Positions 1 to 7,921 of a stretch of DNA of 45,198 nucleotides are shown piece by piece. Below the pieces are notes generated by a model. It was not told the DNA's origin and made no database searches. It saw only the letters and a list, made by a program, of their open reading frames with translations. The stretch lies in NCBI RefSeq assembly GCF_000373925.1, contig NZ_KB892786.1, positions 169 through 45,366 of the forward strand, given 5' to 3'. Positions within the stretch are counted from its first letter, which is position 1. Each line of letters begins with the position of its first letter. The DNA is from Actinopolymorpha alba DSM 45243 (GTDB lineage Bacteria > Actinomycetota > Actinomycetes > Propionibacteriales > Actinopolymorphaceae). Made by a program: the position numbers and the translations under genes.

Positions 1-164
1 CGTAGCCGTCCGGGGTCGGCGAGCAGGCTGAACACGTCCGCGGTGTCGACGACGTCGGTGTCGTGGGGCATCCGCGCGCACACGGCTGCCACGCGGTGCG
101 GGTCGACCAGCCGGTTGCTGCAACCGTCGATCGCCGACACACGCTCATCTGAAGACTTGTTCAC
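1..164 (-). CDS. ArsR/SmtB-family metal-sensing repressor, N-terminal part (cut by window edge)
   Basis: Read on the minus strand from a GTG at 164, this frame gives about 54 residues that run off the left edge. It includes CSNRLVDPHRV and then TADVFSLLADPGRLR. The second stretch is the first helix and the start of the winged helix typical of ArsR/SmtB repressors. The Cys in the N-terminal extension could be a metal ligand, as in CadC-like sensors, but most of the protein is missing, so this is inference. It is transcribed divergently from the second ArsR gene at 330, so the two metal sensors share an intergenic region of about 165 bp. The GTG was chosen as the first start in frame; no strong ribosome binding site precedes it. 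Confidence 0.7.
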   Translation of the reverse strand, partial: MNKSSDERVSAIDGCSNRLVDPHRVAAVCARMPHDTDVVDTADVFSLLADPGRL

Positions 165-317
165 ACGTCGATTTTGGAGAAGGTGGAGCTCGCGTGTCAA
201 CCCGGTCGCCTCGGGTATGCCCGCCGCCAGCCATGGCCACACGGGTCAGCCCCGGCGCGAAAGAGCAATCCATCAAGCCAGGGCTGCGACCCCCGCTCGA
301 TCATCGCCCGAAGGGGC

Positions 318-330
318 TATCATCGTCGAA
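318..330 (+). promoter_or_regulatory. -10 element of a probable leaderless promoter for the CmtR-like gene
   Basis: TATCAT (318-323) matches a sigma-A -10 hexamer and ends 7 bases before the ATG at 330. Transcription would therefore start on or very near the start codon. No Shine-Dalgarno sequence lies before this ATG, which fits a leaderless mRNA. No convincing -35 is visible. A short inverted repeat, GCCC/GGGC (305-317), just upstream could be part of the operator. Confidence 0.4.
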
Positions 331-737
331 TGGCGATGAAAAGCGAAGATCTTTGCCGGTCGTCGTGCGGGTCGGGGGTGAGCCTGGACTCGGCGGTGGC
401 GCTGTTCCACAGCCTTTCTGATGGCACCCGGTTGGCGATCGTGCGTCTCTTGGCGGGCGGCGAGGCTCGGGTCGCTGATCTGGTTGCCGAGTTGGGGCTG
501 GCGCAGTCCACAGTCTCGGCGCATGTGGCCTGCCTACGTGACTGCGGCCTGGTCGAGGGTCGGCCCGAGGGTCGGCAGGTGTTCTATTCGCTGGCCCGTC
601 CTGAGCTGTTGGACCTGTTGGCGGCTGCCGAAACGCTGCTGGCGGCGACCGGAAACGCGGTTGCGCTCTGCCCGACGTACGGCATCACTGCCAGAGCAGC
701 CGGTCCCGACCCCGCAGGCTCGGGCGCTGCCCGGTGA
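330..737 (+). CDS. cmtR: CmtR-like ArsR-family Cd/Pb-sensing repressor
   Basis: This 135-residue protein has the ArsR winged helix (LSDGTRLAIVRLL, then a recognition helix with QSTVSAHVACLRDCGL). CmtR of mycobacteria senses Cd(II)/Pb(II) through two Cys in the recognition helix (spaced CxxxC) plus one Cys in the C-terminal tail. The same arrangement is visible here: ACLRDC, then ALCP near the C terminus. Two further Cys near the N terminus (LCRSSC) may add to metal binding. The frame is open from 174, but the ATG at 330 is preferred because the protein similarity and the -10 box both begin there. Its TGA overlaps the GTG of the ATPase gene by 3 nt, so sensor and pump are probably co-transcribed and translationally coupled. 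Metal release should derepress both. Confidence 0.8.
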   Translation: MAMKSEDLCRSSCGSGVSLDSAVALFHSLSDGTRLAIVRLLAGGEARVADLVAELGLAQSTVSAHVACLRDCGLVEGRPEGRQVFYSLARPELLDLLAAAETLLAATGNAVALCPTYGITARAAGPDPAGSGAAR

Positions 738-2707
738 GCGACGCGTGCTGCGGCGACGATGAGCCCCGTGCCGCAGCAGGGTCTGAGGAACACGAGCCGG
801 AACGGCTCTGGCAGGTAACCGAGCTACGGGCGGCGGCCGTTTCTGGCGTACTGCTCCTTGCCGCCCTTACTGCCGGCTGGGTCGACGCCCCAGAATCTGT
901 CGGGCTTGCGCTCGAAGCGCTGGCCCTGCTGGCCGGTGCGTACACCTTCGTCCCGTCCACGCTCAAGCGCCTGGTCAAGGGCAAGATCGGCGTGGGCACG
1001 CTGATGACGATCGCCGCCGTCGGTGCGGTCATCCTCGGCGAGGTAGGCGAAGCGGCCATGTTGGCGTTCCTGTTCTCCATCAGCGAGGGCTTGGAGGAAT
1101 ACTCCCTTGCCCGCACCCGGCGCGGGCTGCGGGCGTTGTTGTCCCTGGTCCCGGAGCAGGCGACCGTGCTGCGCGGCGGTTCCGAAGTTGTCCTGGCCCC
1201 GGCGCGGTTGCGGGTCGGTGACGTCATGCTGGTCAGGTCAGGCGAGCGGGTCGCCACCGACGGCATTATCCGGAGCGGATTCAGTGCCCTGGACGTGTCG
1301 GCGATCACCGGTGAGTCAGTACCCATCGAGGCCGGTGTCAACGACGAGGTGTACGCGGGCTCGATCAACGGCACCGGCGTACTCGAAGTCCAGGTCACCA
1401 AAACCGCCGAGGACAACTCGCTGGCCCGGATCGTGCGGATCGTGGAAGCTGAGCAGGCCCGCAAGGGCGCCAGTCAACGGCTAGCGGACCGCATTGCCAA
1501 GCCCTTGGTGCCCGGAATCATGATCGCCGCGGCACTCATCGCCGGTCTGGGCAGCCTGTTCGGTGACCCGGTGACCTGGATCGAACGCGCGCTGGTCGTG
1601 CTGGTGGCCGCCTCACCCTGCGCGTTGGCGATCGCTGTGCCGGTCACCGTCATCGCCGCGGTCGGCGCCGCCAGCAAGCTCGGCGTCCTGGTCAAGGGCG
1701 GTGCCGCCCTGGAGGCGTTGGGTCGTATCCGGGGGATCGCGCTGGACAAGACCGGAACGCTGACCCGGAACCAGCCGGTGGTCATCGAGGTCGCAACGGC
1801 GAACGGCGCCAGCCCTGACGACGTGCTCGCGGTGGCGGCCGCGCTGGAGTCGCGCAGCGAGCATCCTCTCGCCCGCGCCATCCTCGCCTCCGTCAACGAT
1901 CCGCGGCCGGCCACCGAGGTCGAGGCGGTGACCGGTGCTGGGCTGGTCGGCCGTGTCGATGGACGGACGGTCCGGCTCGGCCGGCCCGGCTGGCTTGAGG
2001 CGAGCGGGCTCACCAGCGAGGTGGAGCGGATGCAGCGGGCGGGCGCCACTGCCGTACTCGTCGAAGACGACGGCCAGGTGATCGGCGCGATCGCCGTCCG
2101 CGACGAGCTGCGCCCCGAAGCTGCCGAGGTGGTCGCCCGGCTGCGCCGAAGCCACTATCAGGTTGCCATGTTGACGGGCGACAACCAGGCCACCGCGGCC
2201 GCGCTTGCGCTGCAGGCGGGGATCGATGCGAACGCGGTGTACGCCGAGTTGCGCCCCGAGGACAAGGCTGACCTGATCCGGCGGCTCGGCCGGGAGCGGC
2301 CAATGGCAATGGTCGGTGACGGCGTCAACGACGCCCCGGCCCTCGCGACCGCCGATCTGGGGATCGCAATGGGTGCCATGGGGACCGATGTCGCCATCGA
2401 GACCGCCGATGTCGCATTGATGGGTGAGGACCTACGACACCTACCCCAAGCGTTCGACCATGCCGTCCGGGCTCGTCACATCATGTTGCAGAACGTCTGG
2501 ATGTCATTGGCGATCATCGCCATTCTGGTGCCGCTGGCTCTGGTCGGTGCCATCGGTCTGGCCGCGGTGGTGTTGGTGCATGAGGTTGCAGAGATTTTCG
2601 TCATCGCCAATGGCGTACGTGCCGGGCGGGCCCGCCCGCTGGGATCCAGGCCCGGCACGATCTCGCCGACTCCCGAGGCTGCCGCTCCGGCGGGAGTGTC
2701 GACATAG
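734..2707 (+). CDS. ctpG: P1B-type heavy-metal-exporting ATPase, CtpG-like
   Basis: This 657-residue pump uses ATP to expel soft metals (Cd/Pb/Zn class). It shows the TGES actuator motif, the intramembrane SPC motif (Ser294-Pro295-Cys296), the phosphorylation motif DKTGTLT (Asp338), the P1B-specific His-Pro pair (377-378) in SEHPLA, and the hinge GDGVNDAPA (from 528). There is no N-terminal HMA domain; the cytoplasmic tail carries only a CC pair (residues 5-6). The HEVAE motif in the last membrane segment is typical of the Zn/Cd/Pb subgroup. Starting at GTG 734, it overlaps the CmtR-like gene, the same pairing as in mycobacterial cmtR-ctpG loci. Metal specificity is inferred from family and context. 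Confidence 0.9.
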   Translation: MSDACCGDDEPRAAAGSEEHEPERLWQVTELRAAAVSGVLLLAALTAGWVDAPESVGLALEALALLAGAYTFVPSTLKRLVKGKIGVGTLMTIAAVGAVILGEVGEAAMLAFLFSISEGLEEYSLARTRRGLRALLSLVPEQATVLRGGSEVVLAPARLRVGDVMLVRSGERVATDGIIRSGFSALDVSAITGESVPIEAGVNDEVYAGSINGTGVLEVQVTKTAEDNSLARIVRIVEAEQARKGASQRLADRIAKPLVPGIMIAAALIAGLGSLFGDPVTWIERALVVLVAASPCALAIAVPVTVIAAVGAASKLGVLVKGGAALEALGRIRGIALDKTGTLTRNQPVVIEVATANGASPDDVLAVAAALESRSEHPLARAILASVNDPRPATEVEAVTGAGLVGRVDGRTVRLGRPGWLEASGLTSEVERMQRAGATAVLVEDDGQVIGAIAVRDELRPEAAEVVARLRRSHYQVAMLTGDNQATAAALALQAGIDANAVYAELRPEDKADLIRRLGRERPMAMVGDGVNDAPALATADLGIAMGAMGTDVAIETADVALMGEDLRHLPQAFDHAVRARHIMLQNVWMSLAIIAILVPLALVGAIGLAAVVLVHEVAEIFVIANGVRAGRARPLGSRPGTISPTPEAAAPAGVST

Positions 2708-2743
2708 AAAAACACAGGACTGCGCGGATAGGAGCCGCTAACG

Positions 2744-3238
2744 ATGCGCATCGCCATCTCCAACGACCACGCCGGATACGCGCTCAAGCCGCTGATCGTC
2801 GACGCCGTAAGCCGGCTCGGCCACGAGGTGATTGACGTTGGCACGACAGACAACACGCCCGTCGACTTCCCACTCATGACACAGCGAGTCACTGGCCTGA
2901 TCACCTCTGGGCGGGCCGACCGCGGCATCCTCGTCTGCGGTACCGGAGTTGGCGCCGCGATTGCCGCCAACAAGGTGCCGGGCATTCGCGCCGCGGTCAT
3001 CCACGACACCCACGTTGCCCGGCAGGGCGTCGAGCACGACGACGTCAACGTCGCCTGTCTCGGAGCCTGGATCGTCGGGCCACGGATCGCCGAGGACGTT
3101 GTTGCCGCATACCTCGCCGCGAGCTTCAGCACCGACCCGGATTTCCGTCGGCGGGTGCGGCAGCTCTCAGACATGGAGCGATCGGCTCGTACTGGACCCG
3201 ATGACTCGCCGGGACCGAAGGGAGGTAGCACGCCGTGA
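2744..3238 (+). CDS. rpiB: RpiB/LacAB-family sugar-phosphate isomerase
   Basis: This 164-residue protein starts with SNDHAGYALK, the phosphate-binding N terminus of RpiB/LacAB isomerases. It has the catalytic Cys loop CGTGVGAAIAANK (Cys65) and the C-terminal active-site stretch EHDDVNV, where most ribose-5-phosphate isomerases B have EHNDANV. It should interconvert an aldose and a ketose phosphate: ribose-5-P/ribulose-5-P or, in related actinobacterial enzymes, tetrulose phosphates. The N-to-D change in the active-site loop leaves the substrate open. AGGAG lies 9 nt before the ATG. It follows the ATPase gene by 36 nt on the same strand, but a functional link to metal export is not obvious. 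Confidence 0.85.
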   Translation: MRIAISNDHAGYALKPLIVDAVSRLGHEVIDVGTTDNTPVDFPLMTQRVTGLITSGRADRGILVCGTGVGAAIAANKVPGIRAAVIHDTHVARQGVEHDDVNVACLGAWIVGPRIAEDVVAAYLAASFSTDPDFRRRVRQLSDMERSARTGPDDSPGPKGGSTP

Positions 3239-3411
3239 AGCTCCGTGGCGTGGCAGCGGTGTCTCGGCAATGAACCCCACCATGCAAGACAAATTTGCCG
3301 CGTGAGGTGCGGTCGAGTTCTTCCCCGCGTATGCAGTTACGGACCTTCATCCGGCGGGCACGGGGGGTACATCGCCAGTTGGCGCCTTCAGCGCACGGAG
3401 CGGGAGAAGCG

Positions 3412-3786
3412 ATGCTCAAGGGCTTCAAAGAGTTCATTATGCGGGGCAACCTCGTGGAGCTCGCGGTAGCGTTCGTCATGGCCGCGGCGTTCGGCATAGT
3501 CGTCACGAGCGCGGTCGCGGTGGTCCTGAGCTTGATTGGCAAGGTAGGCGGTCAGCCGGACTTCACGGGCTGGCGGCCAGGTGGTGTTCCCCTCGGCGCC
3601 CTGGTCACCGCGATCGTTTCGTTTCTCATCCTGGCCGCAGTGGTGTACTTCCTGATCGTCGTTCCGTACAACAAGCTCAAGGAACGCCAGTCGCGTGGTG
3701 AGGAACCAGCGCCGCCAGCCGACGACGTCCGGCTGTTGCAAGAGATCCGTGACCTTCTCGCCGAACGTCAACGCTCACAAGACTGA
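3412..3786 (+). CDS. mscL: Large-conductance mechanosensitive channel MscL
   Basis: The 124-residue protein starts MLKGFKEFIMRGNLVELAVAF, the amphipathic helix and first membrane segment of MscL. It has a second membrane segment (LVTAIVSFLILAAVVYFLIVVPYNKLK) and a C-terminal helix (LLQEIRDLLAE). It opens under membrane tension to release solutes on osmotic downshock. The periplasmic loop (GGQPDFTGWRPGGVP) is short compared with the usual mycobacterial loop, which explains the small size. The frame is open from 3295, but the ATG at 3412, preceded by GGGAGAAG, is where MscL similarity begins. Between RpiB and this gene only two aborted mini-frames (3235-3305) are seen. Confidence 0.92.
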   Translation: MLKGFKEFIMRGNLVELAVAFVMAAAFGIVVTSAVAVVLSLIGKVGGQPDFTGWRPGGVPLGALVTAIVSFLILAAVVYFLIVVPYNKLKERQSRGEEPAPPADDVRLLQEIRDLLAERQRSQD

Positions 3787-4170
3787 GGGATTGCGCCGTA
3801 GCGTTCCAGCTCCACCGGGTCGTGGGCGCAGAAGACCTCAACCCGATGGTCGTGAGCCGCGCGGAGTTCACGCAGCCGGGCCAGGTATCCACGGCCACAC
3901 CCACATGTCCGCGACTGTGCCCGTCGAGGGGGATCAGGAGGATCTGCGGGGGCAGGCCGTCGGTGAGCTTGCGTGCCGCGGCGAAGCCGAATCAGTCGTC
4001 GCCGCTGGTTTCGTCGTACGCCGCCCAGGAAGGCCCGTTGGCCCACTGGCCCGGGCGGTAGCGGTTACGCTCGCCGCTGGTCAGGCGGCTCATGGCGGGT
4101 GAGCACGATGTGTCGTACGTCGGTCGGCTGGTCCTCGCATGGTGCCGCACTTGAGGTGATGTACCCGCAT
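3768..4170 (-). pseudogene. Decayed MBL-fold metallo-hydrolase
   Basis: Three minus-strand frames carry consecutive pieces of a metallo-beta-lactamase-fold hydrolase. PTDVRHIVLTR (about 4070-4130) is the piece before the HxHxDH site, whose metal ligands are gone. SWAAYDETSGDD is followed by an in-frame TGA and then GLPPQILLIPLDGHSRGHVG, carrying the later metal-binding GH region. The C-terminal piece LARLRELRAAHDHRVEVFCAHDPVELERY is in another frame. The reading is broken by a stop, at least one frameshift and an internal deletion after VAVDT. Its 3' end overlaps the end of mscL tail to tail. The 170 bases beyond it (4171-4341) show no further gene. Confidence 0.65.
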
Positions 4171-4341
4171 GGCCAATCAGCTCGTGACAGAAACCAGTAC
4201 TCGGTCGGAGCGTACACCCGGTCGCGGTCGCGACATGCACGTTCGATTGACGAGCCCTCGGCGGTCCACCCGCGCCCGATTTGCCGTGAGGCATTTCGCC
4301 TCGAGGTCAATGTCTGGCCAGTGCGGGATGCTCGTCGCTTG

Positions 4342-4371
4342 TTGACCCCAGTAGGGTCGCATCGGTAACTT
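4342..4371 (+). promoter_or_regulatory. Candidate sigma-A promoter of the namZ operon
   Basis: TTGACC (4342-4347) and TAACTT (4366-4371) are separated by 18 bp and lie about 57 bp before the namZ ATG on the correct strand. The -10 runs into ACTTTCCTAC, a sequence that could be half of an operator, but its left partner is not well matched. Confidence 0.35.
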
Positions 4372-4427
4372 TCCTACGGTTCCTTCCTGGCCGACGACCC
4401 CGGGATGCGACGAGTGAGATCACCGTT

Positions 4428-5618
4428 ATGACAACTCCCAGCGAGGTTTTGACCGGTGTGGCCCGGCTGTGCGCGGAGCCCGATCTCGTTGCTGGCAAGA
4501 GAGTCGGCCTGGTGACGAACCACACCGGAGTGCTGCCAGACCTGCGCCAGAACCTCACGGCGCTGCTCGATGCCGGCGTACCGTTGGTGGCATTGTTCGG
4601 CCCGGAGCACGGGCTGAGAGGCACAGCACAGGCTGGTGGCAGCGAAGCCGCGGATCTGGATCCCGACTCCGGGTTGCCGGTCTTCGACACCTATCTGAAG
4701 ACCGGCGCGGCTCTTGACCGGCTGCTGGAGAGCTCCGGCATTGACGTGCTGATGTTCGACATCCAGGACATCGGCACTCGCTTCTACACCTACGTCTGGA
4801 CGATGTTCGACTGCCTGTTGGCGGCCGGCCGGACCGGCCGACGCTTTGTCGTCCTCGATCGGCCAAATCCAATCGGTGGTCACGTAGCGGCGGGCCCGAT
4901 GCTGCAGCCGGGCTTCGAGAGTTTCGTGGGACGAGCCGCCATACCCGTGAGGCATGGCTTGACGGCCGGCGAACTCGCCCGGCATCTGAACGCGACCCTT
5001 GTTCCTGAGCTGCTCGGAAGCCCAGTGGACCTGCAGGTGCTGGCGATGACAGGCTGGCGACGCCACACCTTCGGTGATCAGACCGGTTTGCCGTGGGTGC
5101 TTCCATCGCCGAACATTCCCACCTTGGATACGGCTCTCGTCTATCCAGGAACGGGTCTGTTCGAGGGGACGAACCTCAGCGAGGGTCGCGGCACCACTCG
5201 ACCTTTCGAGATCATTGGAGCGCCGTACGTCGACCGGCGTCTCGCCCCCGCACTGGCTGAGCGGGAGCTTCCCGGGGTGCGGTTTCGGTTCACCACCTTC
5301 TCGCCGACGTTCCACAAGTACGCCGGCGAACTGCTGGCCGGAGTCCAACTTCACGTGTATGACCGAGTCGCCTTTGACCCGGTCCGGACAGCGGTGGTGA
5401 TGCTGGCGGTTCTGCGTGAGCTGTACCCGGACGACGTCGACGTTGTGCCGCGCGGTGGAGGCGTCGACAACCCCGGCGAGAGTTATCCGCTCGATCGGCT
5501 CTGGGGCAGCGACTCGCTCAGATTAGCGCTTTCGACGGGTGTGGACCCGACCACCGTGCTGCCTGACGTCAAAGGTCCGGAGAGCTGGGTCGCGCCGGGT
5601 GCACTCCTGTACGACTGA
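4428..5618 (+). CDS. namZ: Exo-beta-N-acetylmuramidase NamZ family (DUF1343)
   Basis: The 396-residue protein carries the signatures of the DUF1343/NamZ family: NHTG (31-34), GPEHG (58-62), FDIQDIGTRFYTY (110-122), DRPNPIGG (144-151) and PVRHGLTAGELA (173-184). The characterised member, Bacillus NamZ, removes terminal MurNAc from peptidoglycan fragments. No signal peptide or membrane segment is visible, so this copy appears cytoplasmic and would act on imported fragments. It is the first gene of a tight operon with a GNAT, a sugar ABC importer and a PIG-L deacetylase, which supports an amino-sugar salvage role. The next gene starts 17 nt downstream. The substrate is inferred from family and context only. 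Confidence 0.85.
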   Translation: MTTPSEVLTGVARLCAEPDLVAGKRVGLVTNHTGVLPDLRQNLTALLDAGVPLVALFGPEHGLRGTAQAGGSEAADLDPDSGLPVFDTYLKTGAALDRLLESSGIDVLMFDIQDIGTRFYTYVWTMFDCLLAAGRTGRRFVVLDRPNPIGGHVAAGPMLQPGFESFVGRAAIPVRHGLTAGELARHLNATLVPELLGSPVDLQVLAMTGWRRHTFGDQTGLPWVLPSPNIPTLDTALVYPGTGLFEGTNLSEGRGTTRPFEIIGAPYVDRRLAPALAERELPGVRFRFTTFSPTFHKYAGELLAGVQLHVYDRVAFDPVRTAVVMLAVLRELYPDDVDVVPRGGGVDNPGESYPLDRLWGSDSLRLALSTGVDPTTVLPDVKGPESWVAPGALLYD

Positions 5619-5635
5619 TTTCCCGAGGAGGCAGC

Positions 5636-6619
5636 ATGGCCGAGGTCCAGATCCGCAGCTTCGCCGTCGGCGACGGGCCGGGGCTGGCAGCGGCGTGGAC
5701 GGAATCCGCGCCGGGCGACCCGATCACCTACGACCGGTTCCGCGACCTGGTGCTGCTTGATCGCAACTTCGATGCTGAGGGACTGCGGGTCGCGGAGCAG
5801 CACGGCCGGATCGTGGGTGCCGCGTATGCCGTCCGGCGACGGATCGCGGCCTACGGTTCGGACCTGGAGCCACAGGCCGGATGGATTCCCTTCTTCTTCG
5901 TCAGTCCCGCCTACCAGGGCAATGGCCTCGGCCGGTCGCTGCTGACCAGCGCGATGGGTTGGCTCGCCGAGCAGGGCTGCGAGGAGGTGTACTTCTCGTC
6001 CTACACACCGAACTACTTCCTGCCCGGCTTGGATGTGAAGCGTTATCCGCGGGCGCGGGCACTGCTGGAAGGCCTCGGCTTCGGCGTCCAGTACGCCGCA
6101 GTCGCGATGGATCGCAGTCTGGTCGACTATGAGATGCCTGCCGATGTACGAGCGCGGATCAGTGAGCTGCGCACGGCTGGTTATCGGTTCGGCGCACCCA
6201 GCGGTGACGACCTCGTCGAGCTCGTCGATATGGCGGGCTCGGTCTTCAACCCGGACTGGGCCCGGGCGATCCGCGAGGCGGTTGTCGCGGGCTTGCCGCT
6301 TGCCCGCATGGTCGTCGCGCATGACCCGTCCGGATCCCTGCTGGGCTGGGCGATGCACGGCACGTACGAGGGCGTTCCGGAGCGCTTCGGGCCCTTCGGT
6401 GTTGTCCCGGAGGCCAGGGGCACTGGGCTCGGCAAGGTCCTCCTGCACCTCACCCTGGAGCAGATGCGGGCGATCGGCGCCCACAGCGCGTGGTTCCTGT
6501 GGACCAGTGAGAAGTCGGCGGCCGGACAGCTGTACCTCAAGACAGGTTTCACGATTACCCGGACGTTCACAATCCTGCGGGCTCGGCTGGCCCGGGCCAA
6601 TGAGGAAGGAAACCGATGA
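5636..6619 (+). CDS. Tandem-domain GNAT acetyltransferase
   Basis: The 327-residue protein has two GNAT folds. The N-terminal one shows the acetyl-CoA loop YQGNGLGRSLL (about residues 98-108). The C-terminal one shows EARGTGLGKVLL followed by the usual late beta-strand and LYLKTGF. GNAT enzymes transfer acetyl from acetyl-CoA to an amine. GAGGAGG precedes the ATG, and its stop overlaps the start of the lipoprotein gene (ATGA). A deacetylase closes the same operon, so an acetyl-group exchange on an amino sugar is conceivable, but the acceptor cannot be read from the sequence. Confidence 0.82.
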   Translation: MAEVQIRSFAVGDGPGLAAAWTESAPGDPITYDRFRDLVLLDRNFDAEGLRVAEQHGRIVGAAYAVRRRIAAYGSDLEPQAGWIPFFFVSPAYQGNGLGRSLLTSAMGWLAEQGCEEVYFSSYTPNYFLPGLDVKRYPRARALLEGLGFGVQYAAVAMDRSLVDYEMPADVRARISELRTAGYRFGAPSGDDLVELVDMAGSVFNPDWARAIREAVVAGLPLARMVVAHDPSGSLLGWAMHGTYEGVPERFGPFGVVPEARGTGLGKVLLHLTLEQMRAIGAHSAWFLWTSEKSAAGQLYLKTGFTITRTFTILRARLARANEEGNR

Positions 6620-7899
6620 GGCTCACCATCAGGGCCACGCTGTCAATCGCGGTCGGCGTTCTCGCACTCACTCTGCCGGCGTGTTCGTCCGGCGATTCCA
6701 GGGCCGGATCGGCTGGCGGACCCGTCCAGCTCACGCTGCTGAGCCACTACGGCTCGGAGCCGGCCAAGGGTGGGCTGGACAAGATGATCTCTCAATGGAA
6801 CAAGGAGAACCCAGACATCCAGGTGAAGTCGGAGGTCGTCAAGTTCGACGACCTGCTGACCACGCTGATGGTGCGGCAGACCGGAGGTCGAGGTGCCGAC
6901 ATCGTCAGCGCATACGGCCTGTGGGGTGGACAACTGGAGAAGGCGAACGTGCTGGCGAAGGTGCCGGACGATGTCCAGAAGAGCATCAAGGCCAGCTACA
7001 GCGAGGCCGCTCAGGGTGCGGTCACCACCGGCGATACCTTGCTCGGCTTCCCGACGGAGCTCAACACCTACGTGCTCTTCTACAACAAGACGATCCTCAA
7101 AGCGGCCGGAATCACGAATCCGCCGGCGACCTGGGATGAGCTGAAGACCGACGCCCAGAAGGTCGCCAAGCGGGATGCGAACGGCAACGTGCTGGTGGAA
7201 GGCATCAGCCTGATCCAGGACGGCGACAACAAGTCGGTACACCCGTTCCTGTCGTTGCTGGATTCGGCCGGTGGCCAGTTCCTTGGTCCGGACGGCACGG
7301 CGGCGTTCGACGACGCCAAGGGCAAGGCCGCGTTGCGGCTCGAGGCCGACCTCGCCAAGGCCAAGTCCACCGACACCTCGATCTCACCTACGAAGCAGTT
7401 TCGCAGCGGGCGGGTGGCAATGGCGATCCAGGCCGGCTGGTGGGTCGGCAGCCTGAAGACCCAGATGGGCGGCAAGTACTCCGACGTGGGCGTGGCACCC
7501 GTTCCGGGCCCGGCCGCCGGCAGCAAAGGCTCGCTGGCGTACGGCTTCTTCATGGGCGTGAACCAGCGCAGCAAGCACCAGGAGCAGGCCTGGAAATTCC
7601 TCACCTGGCTCAACGAGCACAAGACAGACAAGGGTGTCACCGGGATGGGCCAGTACATGGCCGACATGGGGCTGATCCCGCCGCGGACGGCGGACGTCGA
7701 GTCCCTGAAGAAGTCCCTGTCCGATCCGAACCTGATCCCTATCTACGACGCCGCGAAGTACGCGATGCCGGAGCCGAACCTCGTCGGCGCCTACGAGGCG
7801 AAAACCGCACTGCACAAAGCGATCATGACGGTGCTGGTGAATGAGCAGAGCCCAGACAATGCGCTGGCCGAAGCGGTGAAGGGCGTCAAGCCGCAGTGA
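6616..7899 (+). CDS. Sugar ABC transporter substrate-binding lipoprotein
   Basis: This is a 427-residue family-1 extracellular solute-binding protein. The N terminus is a lipoprotein signal peptide with lipobox LPAC (Cys23), so the mature protein should be anchored outside the membrane. Downstream features fit the maltose/UgpB class: early QLTLLSHYG, ADIVSAYGLWG, NTYVLFYNKTILKAAGI and the late AWKFLTWL. It would bind an oligosaccharide or sugar and hand it to the two permeases that follow. It overlaps the GNAT gene by 4 nt. Genomic context points to a cell-wall-derived amino sugar, but the ligand is not proven. Confidence 0.88.
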   Translation: MRLTIRATLSIAVGVLALTLPACSSGDSRAGSAGGPVQLTLLSHYGSEPAKGGLDKMISQWNKENPDIQVKSEVVKFDDLLTTLMVRQTGGRGADIVSAYGLWGGQLEKANVLAKVPDDVQKSIKASYSEAAQGAVTTGDTLLGFPTELNTYVLFYNKTILKAAGITNPPATWDELKTDAQKVAKRDANGNVLVEGISLIQDGDNKSVHPFLSLLDSAGGQFLGPDGTAAFDDAKGKAALRLEADLAKAKSTDTSISPTKQFRSGRVAMAIQAGWWVGSLKTQMGGKYSDVGVAPVPGPAAGSKGSLAYGFFMGVNQRSKHQEQAWKFLTWLNEHKTDKGVTGMGQYMADMGLIPPRTADVESLKKSLSDPNLIPIYDAAKYAMPEPNLVGAYEAKTALHKAIMTVLVNEQSPDNALAEAVKGVKPQ

Positions 7900-7921
7900 C
7901 GACCGAGAGAAGGGAGTCGCG

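Noticed and set aside
3235-3305. Two mini-frames after rpiB (MKLRGVAAVSRQ and MNPTMQDKFAA)
   Set aside because: The first is start-coupled to rpiB, but both stop after about a dozen codons and resemble nothing known; probably remnants.
4361-4380. RpiR/MurR-type operator overlapping the namZ promoter
   Set aside because: Only one half (ACTTTCCTAC) is convincing; the left half does not form an inverted repeat.
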